In this document: one piece after another, positions 6,308-13,170 of the stretch
Position numbering within the stretch: the stretch's first letter is position 1
Layout of the letters: each line of letters starts with the position of its first letter
Source: Actinomycetota bacterium
Lineage (GTDB): Bacteria; Actinomycetota; Actinomycetes; Nanopelagicales; Nanopelagicaceae
Assembly: GCA_947480375.1 (NCBI GenBank)
Contig: CANKCX010000011.1
Coordinates: forward strand, 1-13,170
DNA: 13,170 nucleotides
Reading direction: 5' to 3'
The notes under the pieces: model-generated
The model's database searches: none
What the model was told of the DNA's origin: nothing
Seen by the model: only the letters and a program-made list of their open reading frames with translations
Made by a program: the position numbers and the translations under genes

Positions 6308-8272
6308 ATGACTAATCCAAATTACGGAGAAACCGAACGCTTAACTGTTGGTCAAGCAGTTGTGCGATTTATAGCCGCGCAATACACAGTTGCCGATGGC
6401 GTGAAGCGCCGCTTTATTCCAGCAGCTATGGGAATTTTTGGCCACGGAAATGTTGCAGGTCTTGGTCAAGCACTCGATCAGTACAACGACATCCTTCCCT
6501 TTGTTCAAGGGCGTAATGAGCAAGGGCTTACACATGCTGCAATCGGTTTTGCAAAAGCATCAAACCGTACCCAAACATTTGCGGTAACTGCATCCATCGG
6601 ACCCGGCGCGCTAAATATGGTTACAGCCGCTGGCCTTGCAACGGTCAATCATCTTCCAGTCCTATTACTTCCTGGTGATTCATATACGACTCGTCGCCAA
6701 GGACCAGTACTTCAACAATTAGAACATCCACTTGGCCCTGATATTTCGGTCAACGATGCATTTAGGCCGATTGCAAAATTCTTTGATCGCATCACCAGAC
6801 CAGAACAACTTTTATATTCACTTCCAAACGCCTTTAGAGTTCTAGCAAATCCAGTTGAAACTGGCGCAGTAGTTTTAGCACTGCCACAAGATATTCAATC
6901 TCATGCCTTTGATTTTCCTAAAGCTTTCTTCGAAGAACGTATCTGGAAGATTCGTCGCGCAATTCCAGATCGCGAGGATATCGGCGCAGTTGCTAATTTA
7001 ATTAAGAGCGCGAAGAAACCCTTAATAATTGCGGGTGGCGGCGTCATTTATTCAGGTGCAACTACTGAGCTTGAAGCGTTTGCAAGTGCAACAGGTATCC
7101 CAGTCGCCGAAACTTTTGGTGGCAAAGGGGCAATTCAAAAGCCAGGGGATTGGCATCTGATGGGGCTTGGTTTAGAGGGCTCACCGGAGACCAATAAGTT
7201 GGTGGCTGAGGCAGATCTAATTCTTTCGATTGGAACTCGGTTAACTGACTTTGCGACTGGTTCACAATCAATGTTCCAAAATCCAGATGTGAGATTTGCA
7301 TCGATAAATATCGCTGAACATGATGCAATTAAACAAGGCGCAGTCGCAATTCTTGGCGATGCCAAACTTTCTCTTATTGAATTAACTCAAGCTGTTGCTG
7401 GTTATAAAGTCCCATCGGATTGGGCCACAAAGATTAAGAGTGGAGTAACAATTTGGGCTAAACAATTGGCTGATGCAATTAATCCAGAGACGCTCTTCGA
7501 TAAGAAGACTCTTCCAGATTCTCCTGTCACCAATGCAGTTATTACTCAAGGGCAATTAATTGGGTTAATGAATGAAACTGCAAAGAGCGGTGATGTGATC
7601 ATCGCGGCAGCAGGCGGTGCACCTGGCGATATTCAAAAAGCGTGGGATGCTACAAATGGAAAATTTGCTCATCTTGAATTCGGATTTTCATGCATGGGCT
7701 ATGAAATTCCAGCAGGAATCGGTGTCCGTCTTGCAACACCAGATCAAAGTAGGCGAGTACTCGTATTCATTGGTGATGGCACATTTGTTATGGCACCAAC
7801 TGAATTGGTAACAGCTGCTCAAGAAGGAATCAACATGACGGTAGTGGTATCCGAGAACCATGGCTATCAAGTTATTCGTCGCCTGCAAATGTGGCGAGTA
7901 GGAAATCATTTTGGAAATGAATTTAGATATCGCCAAGATGGTCCTTCAGTTGCGCAAGCGGGAGAAGCGAAGGGTCCAGCACCAAGACTTGAAGGCGATT
8001 ACTTAAATATCGATATTATAAAAATGTCTGAAGGTATGGGTGCCACTGCAATTTATGCGACAACACCAACCGAAATTCGCCAAGCCCTTGAAGATGCGCG
8101 CACTATCAAAGGGCCGGTTGTAATTGTTGTCCCAACAATTCAGCATGCAAATCTTCCAGCCTCAAATGTTTGGTGGGATGTGGCACCTGCAGAAGTTTCA
8201 ACTCAACCTTGGGTTGCCGCGATACGTAAGGATTATGAAGAAGGCCTATCCACCCAGAGATGGCATGCTTGA
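6308..8272 (+). CDS. iolD: 3D-(3,5/4)-trihydroxycyclohexane-1,2-dione hydrolase IolD (ThDP-dependent)
   Basis: IolD opens the ring of trihydroxycyclohexane-1,2-dione to 5-deoxy-D-glucuronate, the third step of inositol degradation. The 654-residue length suits IolD, which is longer than most acetolactate-synthase relatives. The ThDP-activating glutamate is Glu71 in GRNEQGLTHAAIGFA. The central domain has the usual AGGGVIYSGA start. The C-terminal ThDP/Mg motif begins GDG at residues 489-491 and ends with Glu516-Asn517 in SENHGY, followed by IRRLQM, which matches the IolD-type NHG...LQ pattern. The start is supported by a strong purine-rich ribosome site (AGGAG...AGAGGA, 6291-6303). It is 15 bases after the aldehyde dehydrogenase and overlaps the next gene, so it is co-transcribed. 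No defects were seen. Confidence 0.94.
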   Translation: MTNPNYGETERLTVGQAVVRFIAAQYTVADGVKRRFIPAAMGIFGHGNVAGLGQALDQYNDILPFVQGRNEQGLTHAAIGFAKASNRTQTFAVTASIGPGALNMVTAAGLATVNHLPVLLLPGDSYTTRRQGPVLQQLEHPLGPDISVNDAFRPIAKFFDRITRPEQLLYSLPNAFRVLANPVETGAVVLALPQDIQSHAFDFPKAFFEERIWKIRRAIPDREDIGAVANLIKSAKKPLIIAGGGVIYSGATTELEAFASATGIPVAETFGGKGAIQKPGDWHLMGLGLEGSPETNKLVAEADLILSIGTRLTDFATGSQSMFQNPDVRFASINIAEHDAIKQGAVAILGDAKLSLIELTQAVAGYKVPSDWATKIKSGVTIWAKQLADAINPETLFDKKTLPDSPVTNAVITQGQLIGLMNETAKSGDVIIAAAGGAPGDIQKAWDATNGKFAHLEFGFSCMGYEIPAGIGVRLATPDQSRRVLVFIGDGTFVMAPTELVTAAQEGINMTVVVSENHGYQVIRRLQMWRVGNHFGNEFRYRQDGPSVAQAGEAKGPAPRLEGDYLNIDIIKMSEGMGATAIYATTPTEIRQALEDARTIKGPVVIVVPTIQHANLPASNVWWDVAPAEVSTQPWVAAIRKDYEEGLSTQRWHA

Positions 8273-9012
8273 TGCGAAATTTCACTGATTCAAAAGAGTT
8301 AACAATCGGAACCTTTCTCGGGATGGGTTCGCCAATGGCTGCCGAGATAGCTGCGGTTGCTGGTGCCGATTGGGTATTGCTTGATCTTGAACATGGCGGA
8401 AGTGGTGAAGATTTAATTGGTCCAACCGTTGTCGCTGGAATGGCTTATTCAATTCCAACTTTAGTTCGCGTCGAATCATCTGAAAGAATTCGTATTGGCC
8501 GCGCGCTTGATGCCGGTGCAGCCGGTGTGATGATTCCACGACTTGAAACGATAGAACAAGTGACCGCAGTTGTTAAACATATGTCATATCCACCATTCGG
8601 TGATCGTGGAGTAGCAACCTATAACCGTTCTGCAAAGTGGGGACGTGATTTAACTGGCCTCACCGAAAAAGCAAAGGCTGCATGCATAATTCAAATTGAA
8701 ACTTTGAAGGCGCTTGAAAATGTGGAAGAGATTTCAAAGATAGATGGCGTAGATCTCTTATTTGTTGGGCCACTTGATTTAAGTTTTGCTCTGGGCGTTC
8801 CACGTGATTTTAAGAACCCAAAGTTTGTCGAAGCGGCAGCAAAGGTAGTTGCAGCGGCGAAAGCAAATAATAAAGTTGCAGGAATCTTGGCTGCCGATGC
8901 AAGCGCCGCAGAAGCATTCATCGCACAGGGATTCAAATTCATTGCAATTGGATCTGATTCGACTTTGCTAGCTAATGCCATTTCCAACCTAGTTACCCAA
9001 CTTAAGAAGTAA
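8272..9012 (+). CDS. HpcH/HpaI-family class II (metal-dependent) aldolase
   Basis: This 246-residue protein belongs to the 2-keto-3-deoxy-acid aldolases (HpaI, GarL, RhmA), which cleave a 2-keto-3-deoxy or 4-hydroxy-2-keto acid to pyruvate plus an aldehyde. All expected active-site residues are present: His41 in LDLEHGG, Arg66 in RVES, metal ligands Glu143 in QIET and Asp169 in VGPLDLS. Their spacing matches HpaI (His45, Arg70, Glu149, Asp175) within a few residues. I prefer ATG 8272, which shares one base with the iolD stop (TGATG) and gives the usual N-terminus; ATG 8260 adds four residues and overlaps iolD by 13 bases. Neither has a clear ribosome site, suggesting translational coupling. 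IolJ, the normal inositol-pathway aldolase, belongs to a different family, the fructose-bisphosphate class II type. The natural substrate is unknown. Confidence 0.9.
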   Translation: MRNFTDSKELTIGTFLGMGSPMAAEIAAVAGADWVLLDLEHGGSGEDLIGPTVVAGMAYSIPTLVRVESSERIRIGRALDAGAAGVMIPRLETIEQVTAVVKHMSYPPFGDRGVATYNRSAKWGRDLTGLTEKAKAACIIQIETLKALENVEEISKIDGVDLLFVGPLDLSFALGVPRDFKNPKFVEAAAKVVAAAKANNKVAGILAADASAAEAFIAQGFKFIAIGSDSTLLANAISNLVTQLKK

Positions 9013-9019
9013 GGAAAAA

Positions 9020-10240
9020 ATGACTTCAGCTATCCCAAATCGCCCAGTAGGTGTTGGCCTCATAAGTGTTGGTTGGATGGGCAAAGTGCACTCGCGCGCC
9101 TACCAATCATTGCCGATTGTTTATCCTGAACTTGGCATCAAACCCCGATTAATTATCGCTGCTGATAATGTTCAAGAGCGCGCAGACTATGCAGTCAATG
9201 TTCTTGGATATGAATCATCAACGCTCGATTACAAAGATGTTCTGGCGCACCCAGAAGTCGATGTCGTCTCAATTTGTGCGCCAAATTTCTTGCATGCTGA
9301 AATCGGAATTGCAGCCGCAAAAGCAGGCAAATCTTTCTGGATCGAAAAACCAGTAGGACGTGGCGCAACTGAAACCGAAGCGGTCGAAGCAGCAGCTATT
9401 GCAGCCGGTGTAACCACAACCATCGGTTTTAACTATCGAAATGCCCCGGCGGTTGAACATGCAAAACAATTGATTGCTAGTGGCGCTCTAGGTCGCATCA
9501 CAAATATTCGTGGAACATTCTTTGCAGATTATTCAGCAGAACCAAATGGCGCACTCTCTTGGCGCTTTATTCGCAAGTTTGCCGGCAGCGGTGTACTTGG
9601 CGACTTGATGGGGCACCTTGCAGATCTAGTTCAGTATTTAGTCGGACCAATCGCAGAGGTAAGTGGTATTACGAAGACTGTTATTACCGAAAGACCTGTC
9701 TTAGAAATGGGGAGCGGTACCCACTTCTCGGTTATCGAGGGCGGAAAGATGGAGCCAGTTGAAAACGAAGATTATGGTGGCGCTCTGATTCGATTTGCAG
9801 ATAACGCAATTGCTGCTGGTGCGGTTGGAACAATCGAAGCATCACGTGTGGCAGTTGGTCCACGCGCAAGTTATACCTTTGAAATTTATGGAACCGAAGG
9901 TTCGGTTAAGTGGGATTTTGAACGAATGAATGAAATTGAAATTGCAATCGGTCGAAAGGGTGACCACGTGGGATACCAACGTGTAATGGCATCACCAGGC
10001 TTTGGCGATTTTGCAAATTTCCAACCAGGAGCCGGAACTTCAATGGGCTATGACGACCTTAAAATTGTTGAGGCCCGTAAATTCCTTGAAGCCTATTTTG
10101 GGGGAGTTGCAAAGAATTCAAATATCCATGATGCAGTTTCGGCGGCAAGGGTGGTTTCTGCCATTGAAGAATCAGCAGAATCAAAGAAGTGGGTTGCAAT
10201 TAAGCCAGCAACTGGAACAACGGCAGCGATTTCAAAGTAA
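9020..10240 (+). CDS. Gfo/Idh/MocA family oxidoreductase, long form (IolG-like)
   Basis: This 406-residue dehydrogenase has a Rossmann N-terminus with ISVGWMG (residues 15-21), the catalytic EKP at 109-111 (Lys110), and a substrate-domain motif GVLGDLMGHLADL in which Asp195 and His199 give the DxxxH pair used by inositol and related polyol dehydrogenases. It is longer than typical IolG (about 335 residues), with extra sequence mainly in the C-terminal domain. A clear AAGGA ribosome site (9011-9015) overlaps the aldolase stop and sits four bases before the ATG. Its stop shares a base with the next start (TAATG). It is distinct from the canonical IolG at the right end and from the Tyr-type enzyme at 922, so it may act on another stereoisomer (scyllo- or D-chiro-inositol) or a derivative; substrate is inference. 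Confidence 0.9.
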   Translation: MTSAIPNRPVGVGLISVGWMGKVHSRAYQSLPIVYPELGIKPRLIIAADNVQERADYAVNVLGYESSTLDYKDVLAHPEVDVVSICAPNFLHAEIGIAAAKAGKSFWIEKPVGRGATETEAVEAAAIAAGVTTTIGFNYRNAPAVEHAKQLIASGALGRITNIRGTFFADYSAEPNGALSWRFIRKFAGSGVLGDLMGHLADLVQYLVGPIAEVSGITKTVITERPVLEMGSGTHFSVIEGGKMEPVENEDYGGALIRFADNAIAAGAVGTIEASRVAVGPRASYTFEIYGTEGSVKWDFERMNEIEIAIGRKGDHVGYQRVMASPGFGDFANFQPGAGTSMGYDDLKIVEARKFLEAYFGGVAKNSNIHDAVSAARVVSAIEESAESKKWVAIKPATGTTAAISK

Positions 10241-11196
10241 TGAATTCACCAGTAAATCCGATAATTGTTGGTCTTGGACCAATAGCAACAGAAATCGTTG
10301 CGCCAATTTTGGGATCTGATTTTATTTATATTGAAAATCCGAACTCTGCTGATTTAGCAGTTGCGCAAGGTGCACTTGTGCGTGCCGCATTTGAATTTAA
10401 TAAATCAGTATTTGATCAGATGCCGAACTTAAGAGTGATTGCACGGACTGGTGTCGGTACCGAATTAGTTGATTTAGCCGAGGCAGATGCACGGGAAATT
10501 CCTGTAGTAATTACGCCAGGAAGCAATACAAATGCAGTTGCCGAGGGCGCTTTTGCTCACATTCTCCACCTATCAAAGCGGCTCGGACCTCTAACGAAAC
10601 TTGTTGCAGCAGGTGATTGGAACAATCGGGTTAAATACCCAGTTGGCGATCTAGAAGATCAGACTTTAGGAATTATTGGCTTCGGTCGAATTGGTGCTCG
10701 AGTTGCAAAGATTGCACAGACTTTTGGAATGAAAGTGATTGCTTTTGATCCTTATGTGCAAGTCCCTAATGAAATGCGCTCTGCATCAATAGCAGAACTC
10801 TTAGCAACCTCGGATGTAATCACCTTGCATCTTCCCCTGACTACTGAAACAAATGGGCTAATTGGTGGCGCCGAATTTAAAATAATCAAACCCGGTGCAA
10901 TCTTGGTCAATTGTTCAAGAGGTGCACTAATCAATCTGGACGAAGCTTTATCTGCATTAAATAGTGGAAACCTTGGCGGAATTGGCCTTGATGTATTCGA
11001 TCCAGAACCACCAAAGCACCATCCAATTTTTGACCACGAGAATACAGTTTTAACTCCTCATGTGATGGGGCTAAGTAAGCAAGCAACAATTGCTACTTAT
11101 GTACTTGCAGCACAAGGTGTGCGTGATTTCTTAACTGGCGGTAAACCACAAGCAATAGCAAATCTAAAAAATAAAAATGACAGGAGCACTAAATGA
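10240..11196 (+). CDS. D-2-hydroxyacid dehydrogenase, NAD-dependent (SerA-like without ACT domain)
   Basis: This 318-residue enzyme of the phosphoglycerate/glyoxylate/hydroxypyruvate reductase family interconverts a 2-keto acid and a D-2-hydroxy acid. The nucleotide-binding motif GFGRIG is at residues 147-152, preceded by the dimer/cofactor arm. The catalytic triad is complete: Arg227 in NCSRGAL, Glu256 in DVFDPEPP, His274 in LTPHVMG. There is no C-terminal regulatory domain, so a biosynthetic, serine-regulated SerA is unlikely. The ATG shares one base with the previous stop (TAATG) and has only a weak ribosome site, implying coupled translation. The stop overlaps the iolE start (ATGA). Beside a pyruvate-type aldolase it could reduce the 2-keto product (pyruvate, hydroxypyruvate, a 2-keto-deoxy acid); the exact substrate is not visible. 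Confidence 0.9.
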   Translation: MNSPVNPIIVGLGPIATEIVAPILGSDFIYIENPNSADLAVAQGALVRAAFEFNKSVFDQMPNLRVIARTGVGTELVDLAEADAREIPVVITPGSNTNAVAEGAFAHILHLSKRLGPLTKLVAAGDWNNRVKYPVGDLEDQTLGIIGFGRIGARVAKIAQTFGMKVIAFDPYVQVPNEMRSASIAELLATSDVITLHLPLTTETNGLIGGAEFKIIKPGAILVNCSRGALINLDEALSALNSGNLGGIGLDVFDPEPPKHHPIFDHENTVLTPHVMGLSKQATIATYVLAAQGVRDFLTGGKPQAIANLKNKNDRSTK

Positions 11197-12095
11197 GCGC
11201 AAAGAACGCAAAGATCGCTGCAGCACCAATTTCATGGGGTGTATGTGAAGTTCCAGGGTGGGGACATCAAATGTCACCAGCACGAGTTCTAAAGGAGATG
11301 GCCGAACTTGGATTTAGTGCAACTGAATTTGGACCAGAAGGTTTCTTGCCAATGGAGCCAGCGCTTAAGGCTTCAATTCTAAAAGAGCATGGAATGACCG
11401 CAGTTGGTGGATTTGTTCCAGTAATTTTGCACCGCGCTGATCATGATCCAATTCCTGGAGTTGCGAAGGAACTCGAAGGTTATATTGCTGCCGGCGCTAA
11501 GACATTAGTACTTGCGGCGAATTCCGGAATTGTTGGCTATGACGAAAAACTTCCTATTCTTACTGATGCCGAATGGGATATCTTGTTCAATAATTTAAAT
11601 CGAATTCAAGCAGAGGCAGCAAAGATTGGCGTGAAGTCAGTGCTGCATCCTCATGTTGGAACGATGGTTGAAACCGCAGATCATGTAAACCGAGTAATTA
11701 AAGGTTCAACAATTCCGTTCTGCTTAGACACTGGCCACATGATGATTGGTGGAACAGATATCGTTGCATTTTCTAAGGAACATGCCGACCGCGTTGCACA
11801 TTCACATTTGAAGGATGTAAATAGTGAAATGGCAGAAAAAGTTCGCAGCCATGAAGTTACTTATTACGATGGAATGCTTGCAGGGCTATATACGCCACTT
11901 GGCAAAGGTGATGCAAATATTAAAGAGATAGTGCGCAACTTAATCAAAGCTGGCTATGAGGGTTGGTTCGTTCTTGAACAAGACAATGCTTTAAGCGCTG
12001 AACCAGCTGTTGGCGCCGGACCATTTGCAGATGCAAAAGCTAGCGTGGAATATCTCCGCGCAGTCCTTGCAGAATTAGAGGCAGAAGGCTTCTAA
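11193..12095 (+). CDS. iolE: Myo-inosose-2 dehydratase IolE (xylose isomerase-like TIM barrel)
   Basis: IolE dehydrates 2-keto-myo-inositol to trihydroxycyclohexane-1,2-dione, the substrate of the IolD encoded in the same operon. The 300-residue length is normal. Family marks are the N-terminal APISWG (residues 11-16), LGFSATEFGPEGFLP (39-53), the HPHVGT stretch (152-157; HHHMGT in typical IolE), LDTGHMMIGG (178-187), HSHLKDVN (203-210), and Glu262 in VLEQDN. Asp179, His205 and Glu262 are likely metal ligands. It starts within the stop of the hydroxyacid dehydrogenase gene (ATGA), with AGGAG six bases upstream (11182-11186). Its TAA shares bases with the stop of convergent iolG. The related TIM-barrel isomerases IolI and IolH are alternatives, but the PISW and HPHVGT patterns favour IolE. 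Confidence 0.85.
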   Translation: MSAKNAKIAAAPISWGVCEVPGWGHQMSPARVLKEMAELGFSATEFGPEGFLPMEPALKASILKEHGMTAVGGFVPVILHRADHDPIPGVAKELEGYIAAGAKTLVLAANSGIVGYDEKLPILTDAEWDILFNNLNRIQAEAAKIGVKSVLHPHVGTMVETADHVNRVIKGSTIPFCLDTGHMMIGGTDIVAFSKEHADRVAHSHLKDVNSEMAEKVRSHEVTYYDGMLAGLYTPLGKGDANIKEIVRNLIKAGYEGWFVLEQDNALSAEPAVGAGPFADAKASVEYLRAVLAELEAEGF

Positions 12096-13093
12096 AGCTT
12101 TACAACACGACCCGTCTTGGCAGATTCGGTAGCAGCGTCAGCAAGAATTAACGCTTTGCAGCCATCTTCATAAGTCGGGTTGAGTTGTTTTCCAGTCTCG
12201 ATGCTCTCGATGAATAGCGCAAGTTCTTTGCGGTACGAGGCGGCATATCGTTCTAGGAAGAAATCAAGATAAGGATCGCGCTGTTCACTGTGATCTGCTT
12301 TGAAACTTCGCACAGTTGTTGGGGCCATATTTGAAACCTGCAACATTCCCTTTTCGCCGAATGCTTCTAACCGCTGGTCGTATCCATAGGCTGCGTGACG
12401 GGAGCTGACGATTGAAACCAATTTGCCATCGGCACTTCGCATATTTGTTAGCGCAGTATCGAAATCGCCTTCAGCTTTAATTTCAGAGCTGAAAGCATTT
12501 GTTGCGAAGGTACTTACTTCGACGATGTCTCCAACAAAATATCTAGCAATATCGAAATCATGAATTACTTGGTCGCGGAATATTCCACCAGAAACAGCAA
12601 CATAGGCCTGTGGTGGTGGTGCAGGATCGCGACTTGTCAGAATTAATTGCTCGAGGTTTCCAAGTTCACCAGCTTTTACGCGAGCATAAACTGCGGCGAA
12701 GTTTGGATCGTATCTGCGATTAAAACCTATAGAAACATTGGTTTTGGCGTTCGCAACCTTTTCTTTAATTGAATTTGCACGGTTGATATCAAGATCTACC
12801 GGCTTCTCGCATAAGACGTGGATTCCGGCATCAATTGCTCGGCTAATTAGATCAACATGGGTAGGGGTAGGTGACCCAACGATGATTGCATCAACATCGC
12901 CTTTGGAAAAAATGTCATCAACATTTGTAGTGTGCTTGGCTCCGTATTGCGCTGCTAGTTTTGCGGCGCTCTCTTCGATCGCATCCACGATGACTGCAAT
13001 TTCTGCGCCTGGTGTGTCACTGACACTTCCAGAGTGAACGATGCCAATGCGGCCAGCACCGATAACACCTATACGTAAATTCTTCTTGCTCAT
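12092..13093 (-). CDS. iolG: Inositol 2-dehydrogenase IolG (Gfo/Idh/MocA family)
   Basis: IolG oxidises myo-inositol to 2-keto-myo-inositol (scyllo-inosose) with NAD, the entry step of the pathway. The 333-residue protein has Rossmann GAGRIG at residues 12-17, the EKPVDLD motif at 96-102 (Lys97), GFNRRYDPNF at 123-132, SRDPAPPP at 154-161, and GGIFRDQVIHDFDIARY at 169-185. Lys97, Asp174 and His178 match the catalytic Lys/Asp/His of Bacillus IolG (Lys97, Asp172, His176) almost position for position. This makes it the canonical inositol dehydrogenase of the three family members here. It is transcribed toward iolE, with stop codons overlapping. The ATG is preceded by a good AGGGGGA ribosome site. 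It has its own upstream region at the right edge, so it forms a separate transcript. Confidence 0.92.
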   Translation of the reverse strand: MSKKNLRIGVIGAGRIGIVHSGSVSDTPGAEIAVIVDAIEESAAKLAAQYGAKHTTNVDDIFSKGDVDAIIVGSPTPTHVDLISRAIDAGIHVLCEKPVDLDINRANSIKEKVANAKTNVSIGFNRRYDPNFAAVYARVKAGELGNLEQLILTSRDPAPPPQAYVAVSGGIFRDQVIHDFDIARYFVGDIVEVSTFATNAFSSEIKAEGDFDTALTNMRSADGKLVSIVSSRHAAYGYDQRLEAFGEKGMLQVSNMAPTTVRSFKADHSEQRDPYLDFFLERYAASYRKELALFIESIETGKQLNPTYEDGCKALILADAATESAKTGRVVKL

Positions 13094-13170
13094 ACTTCCC
13101 CCTGTTGTATTCAGGGTTAAATACTAGTTATAGAAAGCAGGTTTTGCGGCGTAAGTTGCATTTTCTTTTG
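13094..13170 (-). promoter_or_regulatory. iolG upstream region with possible -10 element
   Basis: This 77-base non-coding stretch runs to the window edge. On the minus strand it holds a strong ribosome site (AGGGGGA just before the ATG) and a -10-like TATAAC (13127-13132, 5 of 6 consensus bases) about 35 bases upstream of the start. No good -35 match is seen at 16-18 bases, and I find no copy of the TTGGAAC/GGTCCAA operator. More promoter sequence may lie beyond the window. Confidence 0.4.

Noticed and set aside
7062..7365. Two overlapping minus-strand open frames inside iolD (and similar ones inside the other genes)
   Set aside because: They lie entirely opposite strongly conserved coding sequence, have no recognisable domain and no ribosome site; they are by-products of the coding frame.
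8260..8271. Earlier ATG at 8260 for the aldolase
   Set aside because: It adds only four residues, overlaps iolD by 13 bases and has no better ribosome site; the TGATG start at 8272 fits the family N-terminus. It is not fully excluded.
12082..12100. AGAAGGCTTCT and AAAGCTTT near-palindromes at the iolE/iolG junction
   Set aside because: The first has a one-base loop and cannot form a hairpin; the second is a short palindrome without a T-run. No terminator or regulatory role is supported.
13141..13160. Possible operator TGCGGCGTAAGTTGCA upstream of iolG
   Set aside because: Only 10 of 16 positions fit two-fold symmetry and it does not resemble the operator at 2873-2886.

Overview
The window is one gene-dense carbohydrate catabolism locus of 12 protein-coding genes, 11 complete and one cut by the left edge. 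I read it as a myo-inositol (or inositol-stereoisomer) degradation cluster. Four genes carry clear family signatures of the classical iol pathway: iolG (12092-13093, minus; inositol to 2-keto-inositol), iolE (11193-12095; inosose dehydratase), iolD (6308-8272; ThDP-dependent trihydroxycyclohexanedione hydrolase) and iolB (1893-2792, minus; 5-deoxyglucuronate isomerase). No RNA genes, mobile elements, CRISPR arrays or convincing intrinsic terminators were seen. There is no gene-free stretch over 300 bases; the longest is the 116-base divergent promoter region at 2793-2908.

Layout. (1) Positions 1-1896, plus strand: the end of a zinc alcohol dehydrogenase, then a Gfo/Idh/MocA oxidoreductase. 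(2) iolB on the minus strand, meeting the oxidoreductase tail to tail with overlapping stop codons. (3) A divergent intergenic region (2793-2908) with a recognisable promoter and a 14-bp near-palindrome of LacI-family operator type sitting where transcription should start. (4) A tight plus-strand operon of eight genes from 2909 to 12095: RmlD-like SDR, LacI-family regulator, aldehyde dehydrogenase, iolD, HpcH/HpaI-type aldolase, a second Gfo/Idh/MocA oxidoreductase, a D-2-hydroxyacid dehydrogenase, and iolE. Junctions are ATGA or TAATG/TGATG overlaps or gaps of at most 15 bases. (5) iolG on the minus strand, again sharing stop-codon bases with its convergent neighbour iolE, with its own upstream region at the right edge.

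How the genes fit together. IolG, IolE, IolD and IolB would take inositol to 5-dehydro-2-deoxy-gluconate. The usual next enzymes, IolC kinase, IolJ aldolase and the MmsA/IolA-type CoA-acylating aldehyde dehydrogenase, are not visible here. In their place the operon holds a pyruvate-type class II aldolase, a hydroxyacid dehydrogenase and a CoA-independent-looking aldehyde dehydrogenase. They may form a different lower pathway, or iolC/iolJ may lie outside the window. Three divergent Gfo/Idh/MocA enzymes and a zinc alcohol dehydrogenase suggest that several inositol isomers or derivatives are oxidised.

Organism. The DNA is AT-leaning (roughly low to mid 40s % GC by eye), with short or no intergenic spacers and a uniform codon style on both strands. 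The iol protein signatures look actinobacterial. A streamlined, low-GC freshwater actinobacterium (acI/Nanopelagicales type) is my best guess, but it is an inference from composition and recalled protein resemblance, not proof.
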